Assembly: GCF_001957125.1 (NCBI RefSeq)
Contig: NZ_MPHJ01000016.1
Span: forward strand, 51,719-115,718
Origin: Shewanella sp. UCD-KL12
GTDB taxonomy: Bacteria > Pseudomonadota > Gammaproteobacteria > Enterobacterales > Shewanellaceae
DNA length: 64,000 bases
Direction: 5' to 3'
This document shows positions 26,495 through 35,886 of the stretch, one piece after another; positions within the stretch are counted from its first letter, which is position 1, and each line of letters begins with the position of its first letter. The notes beneath the pieces are model-generated. The model was not told the DNA's origin and did no database searches. It was given only the letters and a program-made list of their open reading frames with translations. The translations under genes and the position numbers were made by a program.

Positions 26495-27947
26495 TCTTCC
26501 TCTACTCATCTCACTGCTCACCTTAGGTTGCTCAGTGACGCCTGATTATCAGGTGAGCGAAACGATTCCAGCAGGGGCTATCTATTTACATGGGGATCTT
26601 GCCGAGCAAGGTGCTCAAATAGAAGAGCTATGGTGGAAACAGTTTGGCGATTCAGAGTTAAACCTCTTGATTGCCGATGTGCAAAATCAAAATGTGAGCA
26701 TTCAGATCGGCGCCCAACGAATTAAAGCGGCCCAAGCCTATCAGACTGCAGTCTCATCCATGAAGGTTCCAACAATCTCTGCCGGAGCGAGCGCCTTCTC
26801 CTATGGTATTTCTGAGAAAGATCCGCTCCTAGGCATTGCGGTGTCAGGCATTACCAATCCGATTAACGGCCAACAGATCGAACTGTTAGACAAATCACAA
26901 GAAGCTTATGCCCTAGGTTTCAATATCAGCTGGCAAGCAGACCTATTTGGAAAGCTTGCAGCGCTTGATGAGGCAGCCAAAGTTCGCCAGGAGCAGGCGG
27001 TCATACTGCAGCAAGGTGTGATCACCTTAATTACCGCAGATCTGATCCACAACTACCTGCAGTACAGGGGGGCCCAAGAAAGGCTACAGATTGCAGAGCG
27101 CAACATTGCCGATCAGCAATCCACACTTGAACTGGTTTCAACCTTAGTTGAAAGTGGCTATGGCTCATCTCTTGACCTTTCTAGAGCAAAAGCTGCATTA
27201 GCCGCATTAAAGGCGAATAGCACTGCACTGAAAACTGCAGAGCGAGCTCACCTTTATCGTATTGCAACGCTACTTGGGCAGCATCCACGTGAATTAGTTG
27301 GTCGCTTTAACCAAGCCGCACTACCTGAAGTGACCGGTAAGATCCCACTGGGTTTACCCTCATCGCTACTCAAGCGTAGAACCGACATCGCCCTTGCTGA
27401 GCGCGAAATGGCGGCAATCAACCATGAGTTGGGCGCGAGCATAGCGGGTCGATATCCAGATCTATACCTCACAGCAAGTCCGGGTACACTGGCTGGCAAT
27501 CTTGATGACCTTTTCAGCTCAGGCAGTAGCAGCTGGTTAGCAGGTATAGGTCTTAACTGGACCCTCTTTGATGGAGGACGTACAGAGGCGGTGATTGATA
27601 TCCAACATGCACGCTTTAAGCAAGCAGGGCTGCGCTATCAGCAAACCGTTAATAATGCCTTCAATGAGGTAGAAACTAGCCTTATGAGTTACGGCAATAG
27701 CATGCTGTTTCACCAACAGCTAAGTGAAGCTGCATCGCATTCTCAGATTGCGGTAAATAAGGCTAAACACCTTTATAAAGCGGGGCTCATTGATCACTTA
27801 CAGGTGCTCGATGCCCAGCGCCAGCAACATAGGCTTGACGATATCGAGGTGATCGCTAAGTTGAATATTGCAGCAAACCTAGTACAGCTAAATAAAGCGT
27901 TGGGAGGTGATTGGCAATCATCCCCTAAGGTGATCCCACCTGCATAG
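26481..27947 (+). CDS. TolC/NodT-type outer-membrane efflux lipoprotein
   Basis: A 488-residue outer-membrane factor completing the tripartite pump. The start at 26481 was chosen since GAGG lies seven bases upstream and the protein then opens MKKSSLPLLISLLTLGC, a lipoprotein signal with Cys17. The reading frame is open further upstream inside the pump gene, but that part does not look like a signal peptide. Two repeats of coiled-coil and beta-strand are typical (LLIADVQNQNVSIQIGAQRIKAA and LDLSRAKAALAALK). The gene overlaps the pump by 14 bases. A 9-bp hairpin follows. Confidence 0.92.
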   Translation: MKKSSLPLLISLLTLGCSVTPDYQVSETIPAGAIYLHGDLAEQGAQIEELWWKQFGDSELNLLIADVQNQNVSIQIGAQRIKAAQAYQTAVSSMKVPTISAGASAFSYGISEKDPLLGIAVSGITNPINGQQIELLDKSQEAYALGFNISWQADLFGKLAALDEAAKVRQEQAVILQQGVITLITADLIHNYLQYRGAQERLQIAERNIADQQSTLELVSTLVESGYGSSLDLSRAKAALAALKANSTALKTAERAHLYRIATLLGQHPRELVGRFNQAALPEVTGKIPLGLPSSLLKRRTDIALAEREMAAINHELGASIAGRYPDLYLTASPGTLAGNLDDLFSSGSSSWLAGIGLNWTLFDGGRTEAVIDIQHARFKQAGLRYQQTVNNAFNEVETSLMSYGNSMLFHQQLSEAASHSQIAVNKAKHLYKAGLIDHLQVLDAQRQQHRLDDIEVIAKLNIAANLVQLNKALGGDWQSSPKVIPPA

Positions 27948-27974
27948 CAGGTATTTAACCAGCTACCTATTAAT

Positions 27975-27999
27975 ACCTATCTTTATCAAGATAGGTATT
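27975..27999 (+). terminator. Terminator of the RND efflux operon
   Basis: A perfect 9-bp stem, ACCTATCTT and AAGATAGGT, with a four-base loop, 28 bases after the last gene. The T-tract is short. Confidence 0.6.
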
Positions 28000-28173
28000 C
28001 CCCCTACCTGTACCGCTCTCCCATTTAGACATCTGACAAAATGTAACGGTTAGCATTAATAAAATATTTGCCTGCGAGTCTGATTATCCAGCCAATTTTA
28101 ACTTTTCAACTATACTCAATCTACTCCTTGAAGAGGATATCAATTGGTATAAAACAGGAACTGGGGTGATCAA

Positions 28174-29211
28174 ATGGATAATAGATTGATACGCTTCATG
28201 TCAGCTTTCTCACCGTTAAGCAAATTACATCAGCAGATAACACACCCGAAGCCTCAATCTCTATTTGGGCCTCTCCTTATCATACTGTTCACCCTAACGA
28301 ATCTAACAGCTTGCCAGCCTACCGATGAGCCACCACTGCGCATTGCCAGTAATACGTGGCCAGGTTATGAGCCTCTCTATCTTGCTCGTAGCTTAGGTTA
28401 TTATGACGATACGCAAGTCAACTTAGTGGAGATGACCTCAGCTTCAGAGGTCATTCACGCACTACGCAATCACACCATTGAAGGCGCGGCGCTCACCTTA
28501 GATGAGGTATTGACTGTGATGGAGGATGACTATCAACTCAAAGTTATCTTAATCATGGATTTCTCTAATGGTGGCGACGTTCTATTGAGTAAGCCTGAGA
28601 TCACCTCTTTGTCGCAACTCAAAGGCAAAAATATCGCCGTAGAATACACTGCGGTGGGGGCGATTTTACTTAACGGCGCCCTCAACGCCGCCAACCTAAG
28701 CGCCAAAGACGTCACCATCACAGCTTGCGCTTTTGATGAGCATCAGCAGTGTTACTCTCAAGCAGATGCTGTTGTCACCTTTGAACCCAATAGGACAAAT
28801 ATCCTTTCACTCGGCGGCAATCAGCTTTTTGATAGTAGCCAAATTCCAGGTAGAATTATCGACGTACTGGTTGTTCACTCCTCGGCAATTGATAGCCACC
28901 CCAAATCGATACATGAGCTCATTGTCGGATACTTTAAAGCGATAGATTATTTTAATAAAAAACCTCAAGCTGCGGCTGAACAGATGAAGGCGAGACTAGG
29001 TTTATCACCCGCTGAAGTAATAGATAGTTACAAGGGGCTTCACCTACCGAGTTTGCATGAAAATGTTGAGATGCTATCGGGAAAGACGCCAAAACTTGAA
29101 AAAATCGCCGCAGAGCTGTCTAGCTTTATGTACCAAAGGAAGTTATTGAGTCATCAGGTACCTGTAGACGCCATTGCAACAGACCAATTTACCTTAGCTA
29201 TTGATCAATGA
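28174..29211 (+). CDS. Solute-binding lipoprotein, NrtA/SsuA/TauA (NMT1)-like
   Basis: A 345-residue periplasmic substrate-binding protein. A long n-region precedes a hydrophobic core and a lipobox (TNLTAC near residue 47), so the mature protein is lipid-anchored. The fold is the NMT1/THI5-like group: LRIASNTWPGYEPLYLARSLGYY, then DGAALTLDEV-type and LKGKNIAVEYTAVG. Such proteins bind nitrate, sulfonates, taurine or pyrimidine precursors for ABC import. No ABC permease or ATPase gene is nearby. Instead its last four bases overlap (ATGA) the start of a GGDEF-EAL gene, so it probably works as a sensor for that enzyme. Confidence 0.85.
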   Translation: MDNRLIRFMSAFSPLSKLHQQITHPKPQSLFGPLLIILFTLTNLTACQPTDEPPLRIASNTWPGYEPLYLARSLGYYDDTQVNLVEMTSASEVIHALRNHTIEGAALTLDEVLTVMEDDYQLKVILIMDFSNGGDVLLSKPEITSLSQLKGKNIAVEYTAVGAILLNGALNAANLSAKDVTITACAFDEHQQCYSQADAVVTFEPNRTNILSLGGNQLFDSSQIPGRIIDVLVVHSSAIDSHPKSIHELIVGYFKAIDYFNKKPQAAAEQMKARLGLSPAEVIDSYKGLHLPSLHENVEMLSGKTPKLEKIAAELSSFMYQRKLLSHQVPVDAIATDQFTLAIDQ

Positions 29212-31715
29212 GTAACATACGGACTCTTTACCTCAAATTATGGCTTCCAGGGCTTATTTTATGCACCTTTACCGCCCTCGCTGGGTTTGTCGTTTTGCAA
29301 ACTTACAATGACTTAGAATCAGAGCTAATTAACTCAAGCCTAAATTTCATACGTAAAGATATCTCGGCTCTACAACGTCAGATGGAGAAGCAGCTCAGCA
29401 CAAATCGGCCCCTCGAAGCCGAGCAGTCTCTATCAGCTAGGGGGGTTAACACCTTATATAAGACCCTTATTTCCCTAGATGAAACAGGTAAAATATTACA
29501 CTCCACACGTTTTTCAATTAAGGGGGAGATGGCAAATGCGGTTATCCCGCAATTTGAAATCGTGCACTTCAATCAGGTACAAAAAAATAAACAGATCAGC
29601 ACCCAGCTCTCTGAAGATGGTCATCAGATCTTAGTTTACTACCCACTGGTTTTATCACGGGAAGCGGATGAGATACGCCCATCTCGCACAGGGGGGATCT
29701 TCGCCATCTATGACCTTAGCCCTAAACAAAAGCAGATATGGGCCAACGTGAGTTTATTTAGTGTCCCAATAGGCCTCTTGCTCCTTATTGCCATGATCAC
29801 CATTAGCCTATTCTTAAATGTTTTCGTTACCCGGCCCATTAGACACTTAGTGACTCGCTCTAAACTGCTGGCACAAGGGCAGCTTGAGGCCCGTTGCCAG
29901 ATAAAAGGACAGGGAGAGATCGCCAGTTTAGGGGAAGCGTTTAACCTCATGGCGGTGCAACTAGAAGAAAGATTTGAACAGAGCAGAGCGGCAGAGCTCG
30001 CCACTTTAGAGCAAAAGCATTTAGTCACCGATATTTTAAACTCTACCGCCGAGGCCATCTATGGCATCGATATGAATGGAGAATGTATTTTTGCTAACCC
30101 GACCTGTATAAGCATGCTTGGCTATAAACATGTTGATGAGCTATTAGGCCAGAACATGCATGAATTAATACACTATAAACATGATGACTTTACCCCCTAC
30201 CATGTTGTTGATTGTCCCATTTTCAACGTGCTTAAATCGGGAAAAGGCGTACATATCAATGCAGAAAAATTATGGCGAGCAGACGGTAGCGGCTTTACCT
30301 CTGAATATTGGTCTTACCCCATTGAACGTGAAGGTAAAATCATAGGCGCTGTAGTGACTTTTCTTGATACAACCGACCGAGAAAAAGCCGCTGAAGTCAT
30401 TAGGCATCAAGCTCACTATGACACGCTTACAGATCTGCCCAACCGCTTTCTCGCACTAGAGCGTCTTGCCCAAATGTTAGAGGAGTCGGAGCGCTCCAAT
30501 GAGAATATTGCCGTGTTATTTCTCGATCTCGATGACTTTAAAAAGATCAATGACACACTAGGCCACGAGACTGGTGACAAGGTGCTCATTGAAGCAGCTG
30601 AACGTCTATTAAATTGTATTCGAAGTGGTGACACAGTTGGCCGATTAGGCGGCGATGAGTTTATCATTCTTCTACAAGGCTTAAAGAAACCCGAAGATGC
30701 AAGACCCGTTGCAGAACACTTAATCAGTGGGTTTAGAGAGCCTTTTATCATTGGAGATCGTGAGCTTATTCTGACTGCAAGCGTAGGTATATCTATCTAT
30801 CCTACCGATGGAAAGAACTCATCAGAGCTACTCAGAAATGCAGATTCGGCCATGTACCACGCTAAAGAGATTGGTCGAAATACCTACTCCTACTTCACCG
30901 ATAAGATGAACCGTGAGGTCTCTAGAAGATTAGCTATTGAGGAGCAGATCCATGGCGCCTTAGAGCGTGGTGAATTTGAGGTTTATTATCAAACTCAGGT
31001 AGATATTGATAAAAATATTATTATGGGTGCAGAGGCTCTTCTGCGCTGGAACAACCCAGCATTAGGCAGTATATCACCCGATGAGTTTATTCCTATCGCC
31101 GAGCAAACGGGGGCAATCATCCCCCTAGGTAAATTTATTTTCCTTCAAGCTATAGTCGCCACAAGCCTGTGGAAGAAAAAACATCAGAGTCCTTTTAGGA
31201 TTGCGATCAACTTATCACCTTGCCAATTTAGAGATCCCGATCTGGTGTCATTTATCGTAGACAGTGTTGAACAGTCTGATATGTGTGCTGAAGATATAGA
31301 GTTAGAGATAACTGAAGGCGTGCTATTAAGTGGTCACGACTATATTACCGAAGCATTAGAGCATCTCAGTACGGCTGGTTTCTCAATTGCTATGGATGAT
31401 TTTGGTACCGGTTACTCATCGTTAAACTATTTACGCACTTACCCTTTTAATGTGCTAAAAATCGATCGAAGCTTTGTAAATGATATTGAGGTTGGAGCCA
31501 AAAATAAGGAGCTGATCCTCGCTATGATCGCCATGGCCCACTCATTAGGAATAGAAGTCGTCGCAGAGGGGGTTGAAACTGAGGTTCAACTCAACTATTT
31601 GAAAGATGTAAAATGTGATTATGCACAAGGGTACCTCTTTAGCCGCCCCAGTCCCGTCGTTAAATTATTACTCTCTTCACCTGAGCCCCAATGCTCACTC
31701 AAAGTGATTAAATAA
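29208..31715 (+). CDS. Membrane sensor with HAMP, PAS, GGDEF and EAL domains
   Basis: An 835-residue c-di-GMP enzyme. TM1 lies near residues 10-30 and TM2 near 180-205, enclosing a periplasmic sensory loop of about 150 residues. HAMP covers about 207-260, PAS about 275-395, GGDEF about 400-565 and EAL about 575-825. The active-site GGDEF is intact at 481-485, with an RSGD inhibitory site five residues before it. The EAL is intact (EALLRW, E609), with DDFGTGYSS, KIDRSF and EGVET conserved, so both synthesis and hydrolysis are possible. It is coupled to the upstream binding lipoprotein, like the MbaA-NspS pair of Vibrio, which suggests ligand-controlled biofilm or motility switching. Confidence 0.92.
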   Translation: MSNIRTLYLKLWLPGLILCTFTALAGFVVLQTYNDLESELINSSLNFIRKDISALQRQMEKQLSTNRPLEAEQSLSARGVNTLYKTLISLDETGKILHSTRFSIKGEMANAVIPQFEIVHFNQVQKNKQISTQLSEDGHQILVYYPLVLSREADEIRPSRTGGIFAIYDLSPKQKQIWANVSLFSVPIGLLLLIAMITISLFLNVFVTRPIRHLVTRSKLLAQGQLEARCQIKGQGEIASLGEAFNLMAVQLEERFEQSRAAELATLEQKHLVTDILNSTAEAIYGIDMNGECIFANPTCISMLGYKHVDELLGQNMHELIHYKHDDFTPYHVVDCPIFNVLKSGKGVHINAEKLWRADGSGFTSEYWSYPIEREGKIIGAVVTFLDTTDREKAAEVIRHQAHYDTLTDLPNRFLALERLAQMLEESERSNENIAVLFLDLDDFKKINDTLGHETGDKVLIEAAERLLNCIRSGDTVGRLGGDEFIILLQGLKKPEDARPVAEHLISGFREPFIIGDRELILTASVGISIYPTDGKNSSELLRNADSAMYHAKEIGRNTYSYFTDKMNREVSRRLAIEEQIHGALERGEFEVYYQTQVDIDKNIIMGAEALLRWNNPALGSISPDEFIPIAEQTGAIIPLGKFIFLQAIVATSLWKKKHQSPFRIAINLSPCQFRDPDLVSFIVDSVEQSDMCAEDIELEITEGVLLSGHDYITEALEHLSTAGFSIAMDDFGTGYSSLNYLRTYPFNVLKIDRSFVNDIEVGAKNKELILAMIAMAHSLGIEVVAEGVETEVQLNYLKDVKCDYAQGYLFSRPSPVVKLLLSSPEPQCSLKVIK

Positions 31716-31767
31716 CTCCTCCCGTATTGCTTACTCTTTTCAGAATCAAAACAAAAGCCAAAACAAA

Positions 31768-31793
31768 AACGGTGCCCTGTTAAAGACACCGTT
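31768..31793 (-). terminator. Terminator of the SPFH/NfeD operon
   Basis: Arms AACGGTG and CACCGTT enclose a twelve-base loop. The minus-strand sequence beyond the stem is T-rich, so it serves the leftward SPFH operon and lies between convergent transcripts. Confidence 0.65.
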
Positions 31794-31836
31794 AATCACT
31801 GCGATAGGTATAAGGTTAATGCCGACAAGCGAAAAA

Positions 31837-32781
31837 TTAACTCACTTTTGGCTTCTCCTCCTTTAAACCTATGCTGTCCATCCACTGATCAAAGTCCATC
31901 ATGTTTGCAGGTAACACAATCTTACTGGCGCTATTACTTAACCCATCAAGCTGCTTGAGGTATTGAGCACCTAGCTGCATACGCACAACGTTTTGACCAC
32001 CAGGTGCCGAGATAACTTCAGCCATACGTTCAATAGACTCAGCGGTAGCGCGAGCAATCGTTAATATCTCCTCACCTTTACCCTCAGCCTCATTAATCCG
32101 ACGCTGCATTTCACCTTCTGATAGATTAACCATCTCAGCCTTAAGACCTTCAGAGCGATTAATCTTACTCTGTTTATCACCCTCGCTCTTAGCAAGTAAT
32201 GCACGACGCTCACGCTCTGCATTCACCTGCATCTCCATAGCATTTTTAACCGTTTCAGGTGGGGTAATATTCTTAATCTCATAACGATGAACACGAATTC
32301 CCCACAAAGCACCAGCCTGGTCGAGCACCTCAACAACTTTTGCACTAATCACATCACGCTCTTCGAAGGTTCTATCCAAATCAAGTGTACCGATCACTGA
32401 GCGGGTTGTGGTCTGCGCAAGCTGAATAGCCGCATAGCGATAATCGGTCACCCCATAACTTGCCTTAACTGGGTCAACCACTGAGATGTAGATCACCCCA
32501 TCAACCTCAACATTTACTTCGTCACTCGAGAAACATTCTTGAGGAGGAACATCAATTGTTTCTTCTTTAAGGTCATGAATATATGAAACTTTATCAACAA
32601 AAGGCACTAGGGCATGAAAACCTGCATCTAAAGTTGAATGATATTTTCCTAAACGCTCAACAATATAGGCAGACTTGGTCGGCACTAAGCGAATAGATTG
32701 AAATAACTTAATAATAAAAACGGCAAATATAAGCCCCCAAATACCCAGCACGATCAGATCTGTATCTACACCTGCAATCAT
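31837..32781 (-). CDS. SPFH/band-7 membrane protease regulator, second copy
   Basis: A 314-residue stomatin/prohibitin-type protein of the QmcA group. An N-terminal helix (about residues 8-28) anchors it in the inner membrane, followed by the SPFH domain (VERLGKYHSTLDAGFHALVPFVDKVSY, RSVIGTLDLDRTFEERD, WGIRVHRYEIKNITPP) and a long coiled-coil (NAERERRALLAKSEGDKQ). Such proteins oligomerise into membrane microdomain scaffolds and modulate FtsH-type proteases. It overlaps the upstream paralogue by four bases (ATGA), so the two are translated together and may hetero-oligomerise. Confidence 0.9.
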   Translation of the reverse strand: MIAGVDTDLIVLGIWGLIFAVFIIKLFQSIRLVPTKSAYIVERLGKYHSTLDAGFHALVPFVDKVSYIHDLKEETIDVPPQECFSSDEVNVEVDGVIYISVVDPVKASYGVTDYRYAAIQLAQTTTRSVIGTLDLDRTFEERDVISAKVVEVLDQAGALWGIRVHRYEIKNITPPETVKNAMEMQVNAERERRALLAKSEGDKQSKINRSEGLKAEMVNLSEGEMQRRINEAEGKGEEILTIARATAESIERMAEVISAPGGQNVVRMQLGAQYLKQLDGLSNSASKIVLPANMMDFDQWMDSIGLKEEKPKVS

Positions 32782-33695
32782 GAGCGACCTCCTTTTACAC
32801 TATTCGTTACTTGCTCCATCCCCTCAAAAAAACCTTCAAGCTTTGCCATTTCAGCGGGTACCACAGAGACTTCTGCTTCATTAAGAATTTTACCAACCTG
32901 ACCAATAAACTGCTCTTTAAGCTGCATATTCATCGCTTCATTGCCACCGTTAACGGCTAATGCGGTAGAGACTAACTCCATGCCTTCGGCCTTTGCTTTA
33001 GCAACAATACTGATCTCTTGCGCAGTACCTTTAGCTTCGTTAATACGCTTTTGTTTCTGCCCTTCAGAGATGTTGATCGCTTCCTGTCGCTCCCCTTCTG
33101 AAAGGTTAATCATCGCCGCTTTCTCAGCATTGGCTAAGGTGATCTCAGCTCGCTTACTACGCTCAGCTTCCATCTGCTTCTCTAAAGTATGAATAACATG
33201 TCTCGATGGGGTGATGTTCTTTATCTCATACCTAAGCACCTTAATTCCCCATGGATCTGAGGCTTTATCAATCTCACGCACAATCGATTCATTAAGGCTA
33301 TCTCGCTCTGAAAAAGTCTGGCTGAGTGTTAACTTACCTATCTCAGAGCGCATTGTAGTCTGGGCAAGATTTACCGCCGCTAAACGGTAATCTTCGATGC
33401 CATAACTCGCAAGCTTGCCATCCATCACCTTAAGGTAAACTAAGCCATCAACCTCTAGTTGTGTGTTGTCTTTAGAGATACAACTCTGTGGTGGTACATC
33501 TAAAACCTGCTCACGAATTTCATGCCTATAGGCCACGCGGTCAAAAAACGGAATAAGAAAATGAAAACCTGGCTGTAATACGGTACGGAACTTCCCTAAA
33601 CGCTCAATCACATTCACTTCGCGCATTGGGACAATGAGTAACAACTTATAGAGAATAAAAAAGACAAAAAGTACAAATAGGGTAAACGCAAACAT
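32778..33695 (-). CDS. qmcA: SPFH/band-7 membrane protein, first copy
   Basis: A 305-residue paralogue of the next gene with one N-terminal transmembrane helix, an SPFH domain (VIERLGKFRTVLQPGFHFLIPFFDRVAY, RSEIGKLTLSQTFSERD, WGIKVLRYEIKNITPS) and a coiled-coil with repeated ISEGQKQKRINEAKG-type segments. The gene follows an NfeD-family gene by 60 bases. NfeD plus SPFH pairs are a well-known conserved operon layout. Which of the two copies corresponds to E. coli QmcA cannot be decided by eye; the symbol is tentative. Confidence 0.9.
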   Translation of the reverse strand: MFAFTLFVLFVFFILYKLLLIVPMREVNVIERLGKFRTVLQPGFHFLIPFFDRVAYRHEIREQVLDVPPQSCISKDNTQLEVDGLVYLKVMDGKLASYGIEDYRLAAVNLAQTTMRSEIGKLTLSQTFSERDSLNESIVREIDKASDPWGIKVLRYEIKNITPSRHVIHTLEKQMEAERSKRAEITLANAEKAAMINLSEGERQEAINISEGQKQKRINEAKGTAQEISIVAKAKAEGMELVSTALAVNGGNEAMNMQLKEQFIGQVGKILNEAEVSVVPAEMAKLEGFFEGMEQVTNSVKGGRS

Positions 33696-33755
33696 AGTTT
33701 CCTTCCTTAGCTAACACTTAACGAAAATATGAATCATTGATAGATAATCAATCGA

Positions 33756-34214
33756 TTATGAACCTTTATATGGCTCAACAACGAGTGCAATATTCTCTCG
33801 ACAGATAATTTTGACTTGGGTACCCGCGGCAATCTCAGTGCCATCCCCTAAAGCAGACCACTCGGTCCCTTGGAACTCCACTCTTCCTTGTTTCTGCGCG
33901 GGGCCTATTGCCTCTTTTACGAGTGCAATCTGATTAAAAATCGCTAGCTCTTCATCGGTATCATCCACATGAGCATCGCCTCCAACCAATTTTTGAGTCA
34001 CTCGCCTAAAACTCAGCAACAGCACAATCGATGTAATAAACCATAGAGTTAACGCTTGCACGATACCTTCGACAAGCCCGACTGCAAGCGCACTGGCTAC
34101 AACTAGAGATGCCCCTCCCAGCAAGATAACTATGCCACCAGGGATTATAATCTCTGCCAGCATAAGCACCACGCCGATAACGGCCCAGATAAAGATGGGA
34201 TTAGAAAAATCCAT
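33756..34214 (-). CDS. NfeD-family membrane protein (short form)
   Basis: A 152-residue protein with three to four transmembrane helices (FIWAVIGVVLMLAEIIIPGG, IVILLGGASLVVASALAVG, ALTLWFITSIVLLLSF) and a C-terminal OB-fold domain (GRVEFQGTEWSALGDGTEIAAGTQVKII). The start at 34214 was chosen because GGGGAG precedes it and because an upstream in-frame ATG would add a polar leader. Short NfeD proteins partner with SPFH proteins, which follow immediately in the operon. Role in membrane quality control is inferred from the family. Confidence 0.88.
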   Translation of the reverse strand: MDFSNPIFIWAVIGVVLMLAEIIIPGGIVILLGGASLVVASALAVGLVEGIVQALTLWFITSIVLLLSFRRVTQKLVGGDAHVDDTDEELAIFNQIALVKEAIGPAQKQGRVEFQGTEWSALGDGTEIAAGTQVKIICRENIALVVEPYKGS

Positions 34215-34387
34215 ATTCTCCCCTTGAAATGATGATTTCTGTAAAACCACTATATCAGCAGAAATCACTTTGCGCGACATATTATGTCACAAAGCGCGTG
34301 TTTTTTAATACCTTATATGTAAGCCATTGTTAAATACAATAAATTTACATTTAACCATCTGATAATTAATATATTTTATGCTTAAAA

Positions 34388-34413
34388 AGCAAAAAGGCGC
34401 CTCGGGCGCCTTT
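34388..34413 (-). terminator. Intrinsic terminator of udp
   Basis: The arms AAAGGCGCC and GGCGCCTTT form a GC-rich stem with a short loop, and the minus strand continues in T residues. It lies 60 bases past the udp stop codon. Confidence 0.85.
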
Positions 34414-34472
34414 ATCTATTTCCTTTAAAGCGAAGAGCTAACTGCAGGGAAGCTCTCGTTTCATAATGAAAT

Positions 34473-35231
34473 TTATGCGAGTAGTTTCTTCGCTGCATCA
34501 ACCACAATAGAGATGGCACTCACCTCAGTCTTCTTCATTGTCGCCTCATCAGGGATCTCCTGCTGAGTACGATTGACAATAACACCCGCAACACACGCGG
34601 CGCGCCAGCCTTGAGATGCACACATGGTAAATAACGTTGAAGACTCCATCTCATAGTTCAAGACCCCAAGGTCTTGCCACTCTTGCATTGAGCCCTTGAA
34701 TTGACGTGTCACGCGCCCTGAAACGGTATCGTAACGCTCTTGGCCTGGGTAGAAGGTATCTGATGATGCAGTAATACCAACATGAGGCTCTAAGCCTGCA
34801 TCACGACAGGCTGCAACCATTGCCGTTGTGCAGTCAAAGTTTGCTACCGCTGGATACTCCATAGGTGCAAAATGTAGGCTTGCACCATCAAGGCGTACAG
34901 ATGCTTGAGTCACAATCACATCACCCACATTAACCTGTGGCTGAATGGCACCTGTCGTACCTACACGTAAGAAAGTTGTTACACCTAGCTGAGCTAGCTC
35001 CTCGACAGCAATCGATGTCGAAGGACCACCAATACCAGTAGAGCAAATAACAACAGCCTTTCCATCGATATACGCAAGGTAACTGGTATATTCACGATGG
35101 CTCGCCAGAAAGGTTGCCCCCTCCATCAATTCAGCGATGCGCTTAACTCGCTCTGGATCACCAGGCACGATTGCCAAGCTAGCTCCATCTAACATTTTCT
35201 TGGTCAAGCCTAAATGAAATACATCAGACAT
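34473..35231 (-). CDS. udp: Uridine phosphorylase
   Basis: A 252-residue cytosolic enzyme, one residue shorter than E. coli Udp, that splits uridine with phosphate into uracil and ribose-1-phosphate. It follows E. coli Udp along its whole length: SDVFHLGLTKKML, LAIVPGDPERVKRIA, STGIGGPSTSIAVEELAQLG, GTTGAIQP and LNYEMESSTLFTMCA. The ATG at 35231 was chosen over an upstream TTG since AAAGGGG stands before it and the length matches. A CRP-like site lies about 80 bases upstream of the start codon, consistent with the known CRP control of udp in enterobacteria. Confidence 0.97.
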   Translation of the reverse strand: MSDVFHLGLTKKMLDGASLAIVPGDPERVKRIAELMEGATFLASHREYTSYLAYIDGKAVVICSTGIGGPSTSIAVEELAQLGVTTFLRVGTTGAIQPQVNVGDVIVTQASVRLDGASLHFAPMEYPAVANFDCTTAMVAACRDAGLEPHVGITASSDTFYPGQERYDTVSGRVTRQFKGSMQEWQDLGVLNYEMESSTLFTMCASQGWRAACVAGVIVNRTQQEIPDEATMKKTEVSAISIVVDAAKKLLA

Positions 35232-35301
35232 TGTGAAAACCCCTTTCAATTTTGATAATAAAATTCTTCTATTTTCGACTTTAACCTAGTATCGAAGCCA
35301 A

Positions 35302-35323
35302 TAAGGTTAACTTGATCACACTT
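35302..35323 (-). promoter_or_regulatory. CRP-like site upstream of udp
   Basis: On the minus strand the 22 bases contain AAGTGTGATCAAGTTAAC and match the CRP consensus at 16 of 22 positions by eye. A TAAAGT hexamer at 35283-35278 would place the site near -41.5, a class II arrangement. E. coli udp is controlled by CRP and CytR; the same is inferred here. Confidence 0.5.
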
Positions 35324-35583
35324 TTTCTGGCAACAGGTAAATATTTTGATGTAAGACAGTTACAGAACCGATTATCTGGCGTTCAGATAAAATGGAGTAA
35401 TACATACCTATAAAAGTCAAAAATTTAGCCAAAGAATATCCACTCAACAAGCTCGAATTTTCAACTGAAACCAATTGAAGTTTAGTTGATATATATCAGT
35501 TTTTATGTACGAAAATCGCGCTAATTTAGAGTTGAACTTGAGGAAAAACCGCTGGTATAAGCAAAGATTAAAGGATTTAAGAT

Positions 35584-35796
35584 ATGTTTCCAGAATACAG
35601 AGAACTAATCACCAAACTTAAGAGTAATGACAGTCACTTTCTCAAGGCGTTTAACAAACATAATGCCCTTGACCATGAAATAAAAGAGCTTGAGCTGCAT
35701 AGCGCCTGCGACTCAAATAATCAGATCCAAGAACTTAAAATGAAAAAGCTGCACTTGAAAGAAGAGATATTTTCGATACTGCAAAAGTCCGAGTAA
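35584..35796 (+). CDS. YdcH-like DUF465 small coiled-coil protein
   Basis: A 70-residue protein, entirely helical and charged: PEYRELITKLKSNDSHFLKAFNKHNALDHEIKELE is the DUF465 pattern of E. coli YdcH. The remainder is a short antiparallel coiled coil. Members are small cytosolic proteins with no settled function. AAGGATT precedes the ATG. It is monocistronic and followed by a clear terminator. Confidence 0.85.
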   Translation: MFPEYRELITKLKSNDSHFLKAFNKHNALDHEIKELELHSACDSNNQIQELKMKKLHLKEEIFSILQKSE

Positions 35797-35835
35797 CTCA
35801 GGTTTGCTAGGCTATAATACATACAGATAAAAAAA

Positions 35836-35858
35836 AGGGACGTACTAGACGTCCCTTT
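35836..35858. terminator. Bidirectional terminator
   Basis: Arms AGGGACGT and ACGTCCCT with a five-base loop are flanked by A residues on the left and T residues on the right. It can terminate both the YdcH-like gene and the convergent thioredoxin-fold-like gene. Confidence 0.8.
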
Positions 35859-35886
35859 CTGCAACTCAAATTAGATTTAAACGTAA

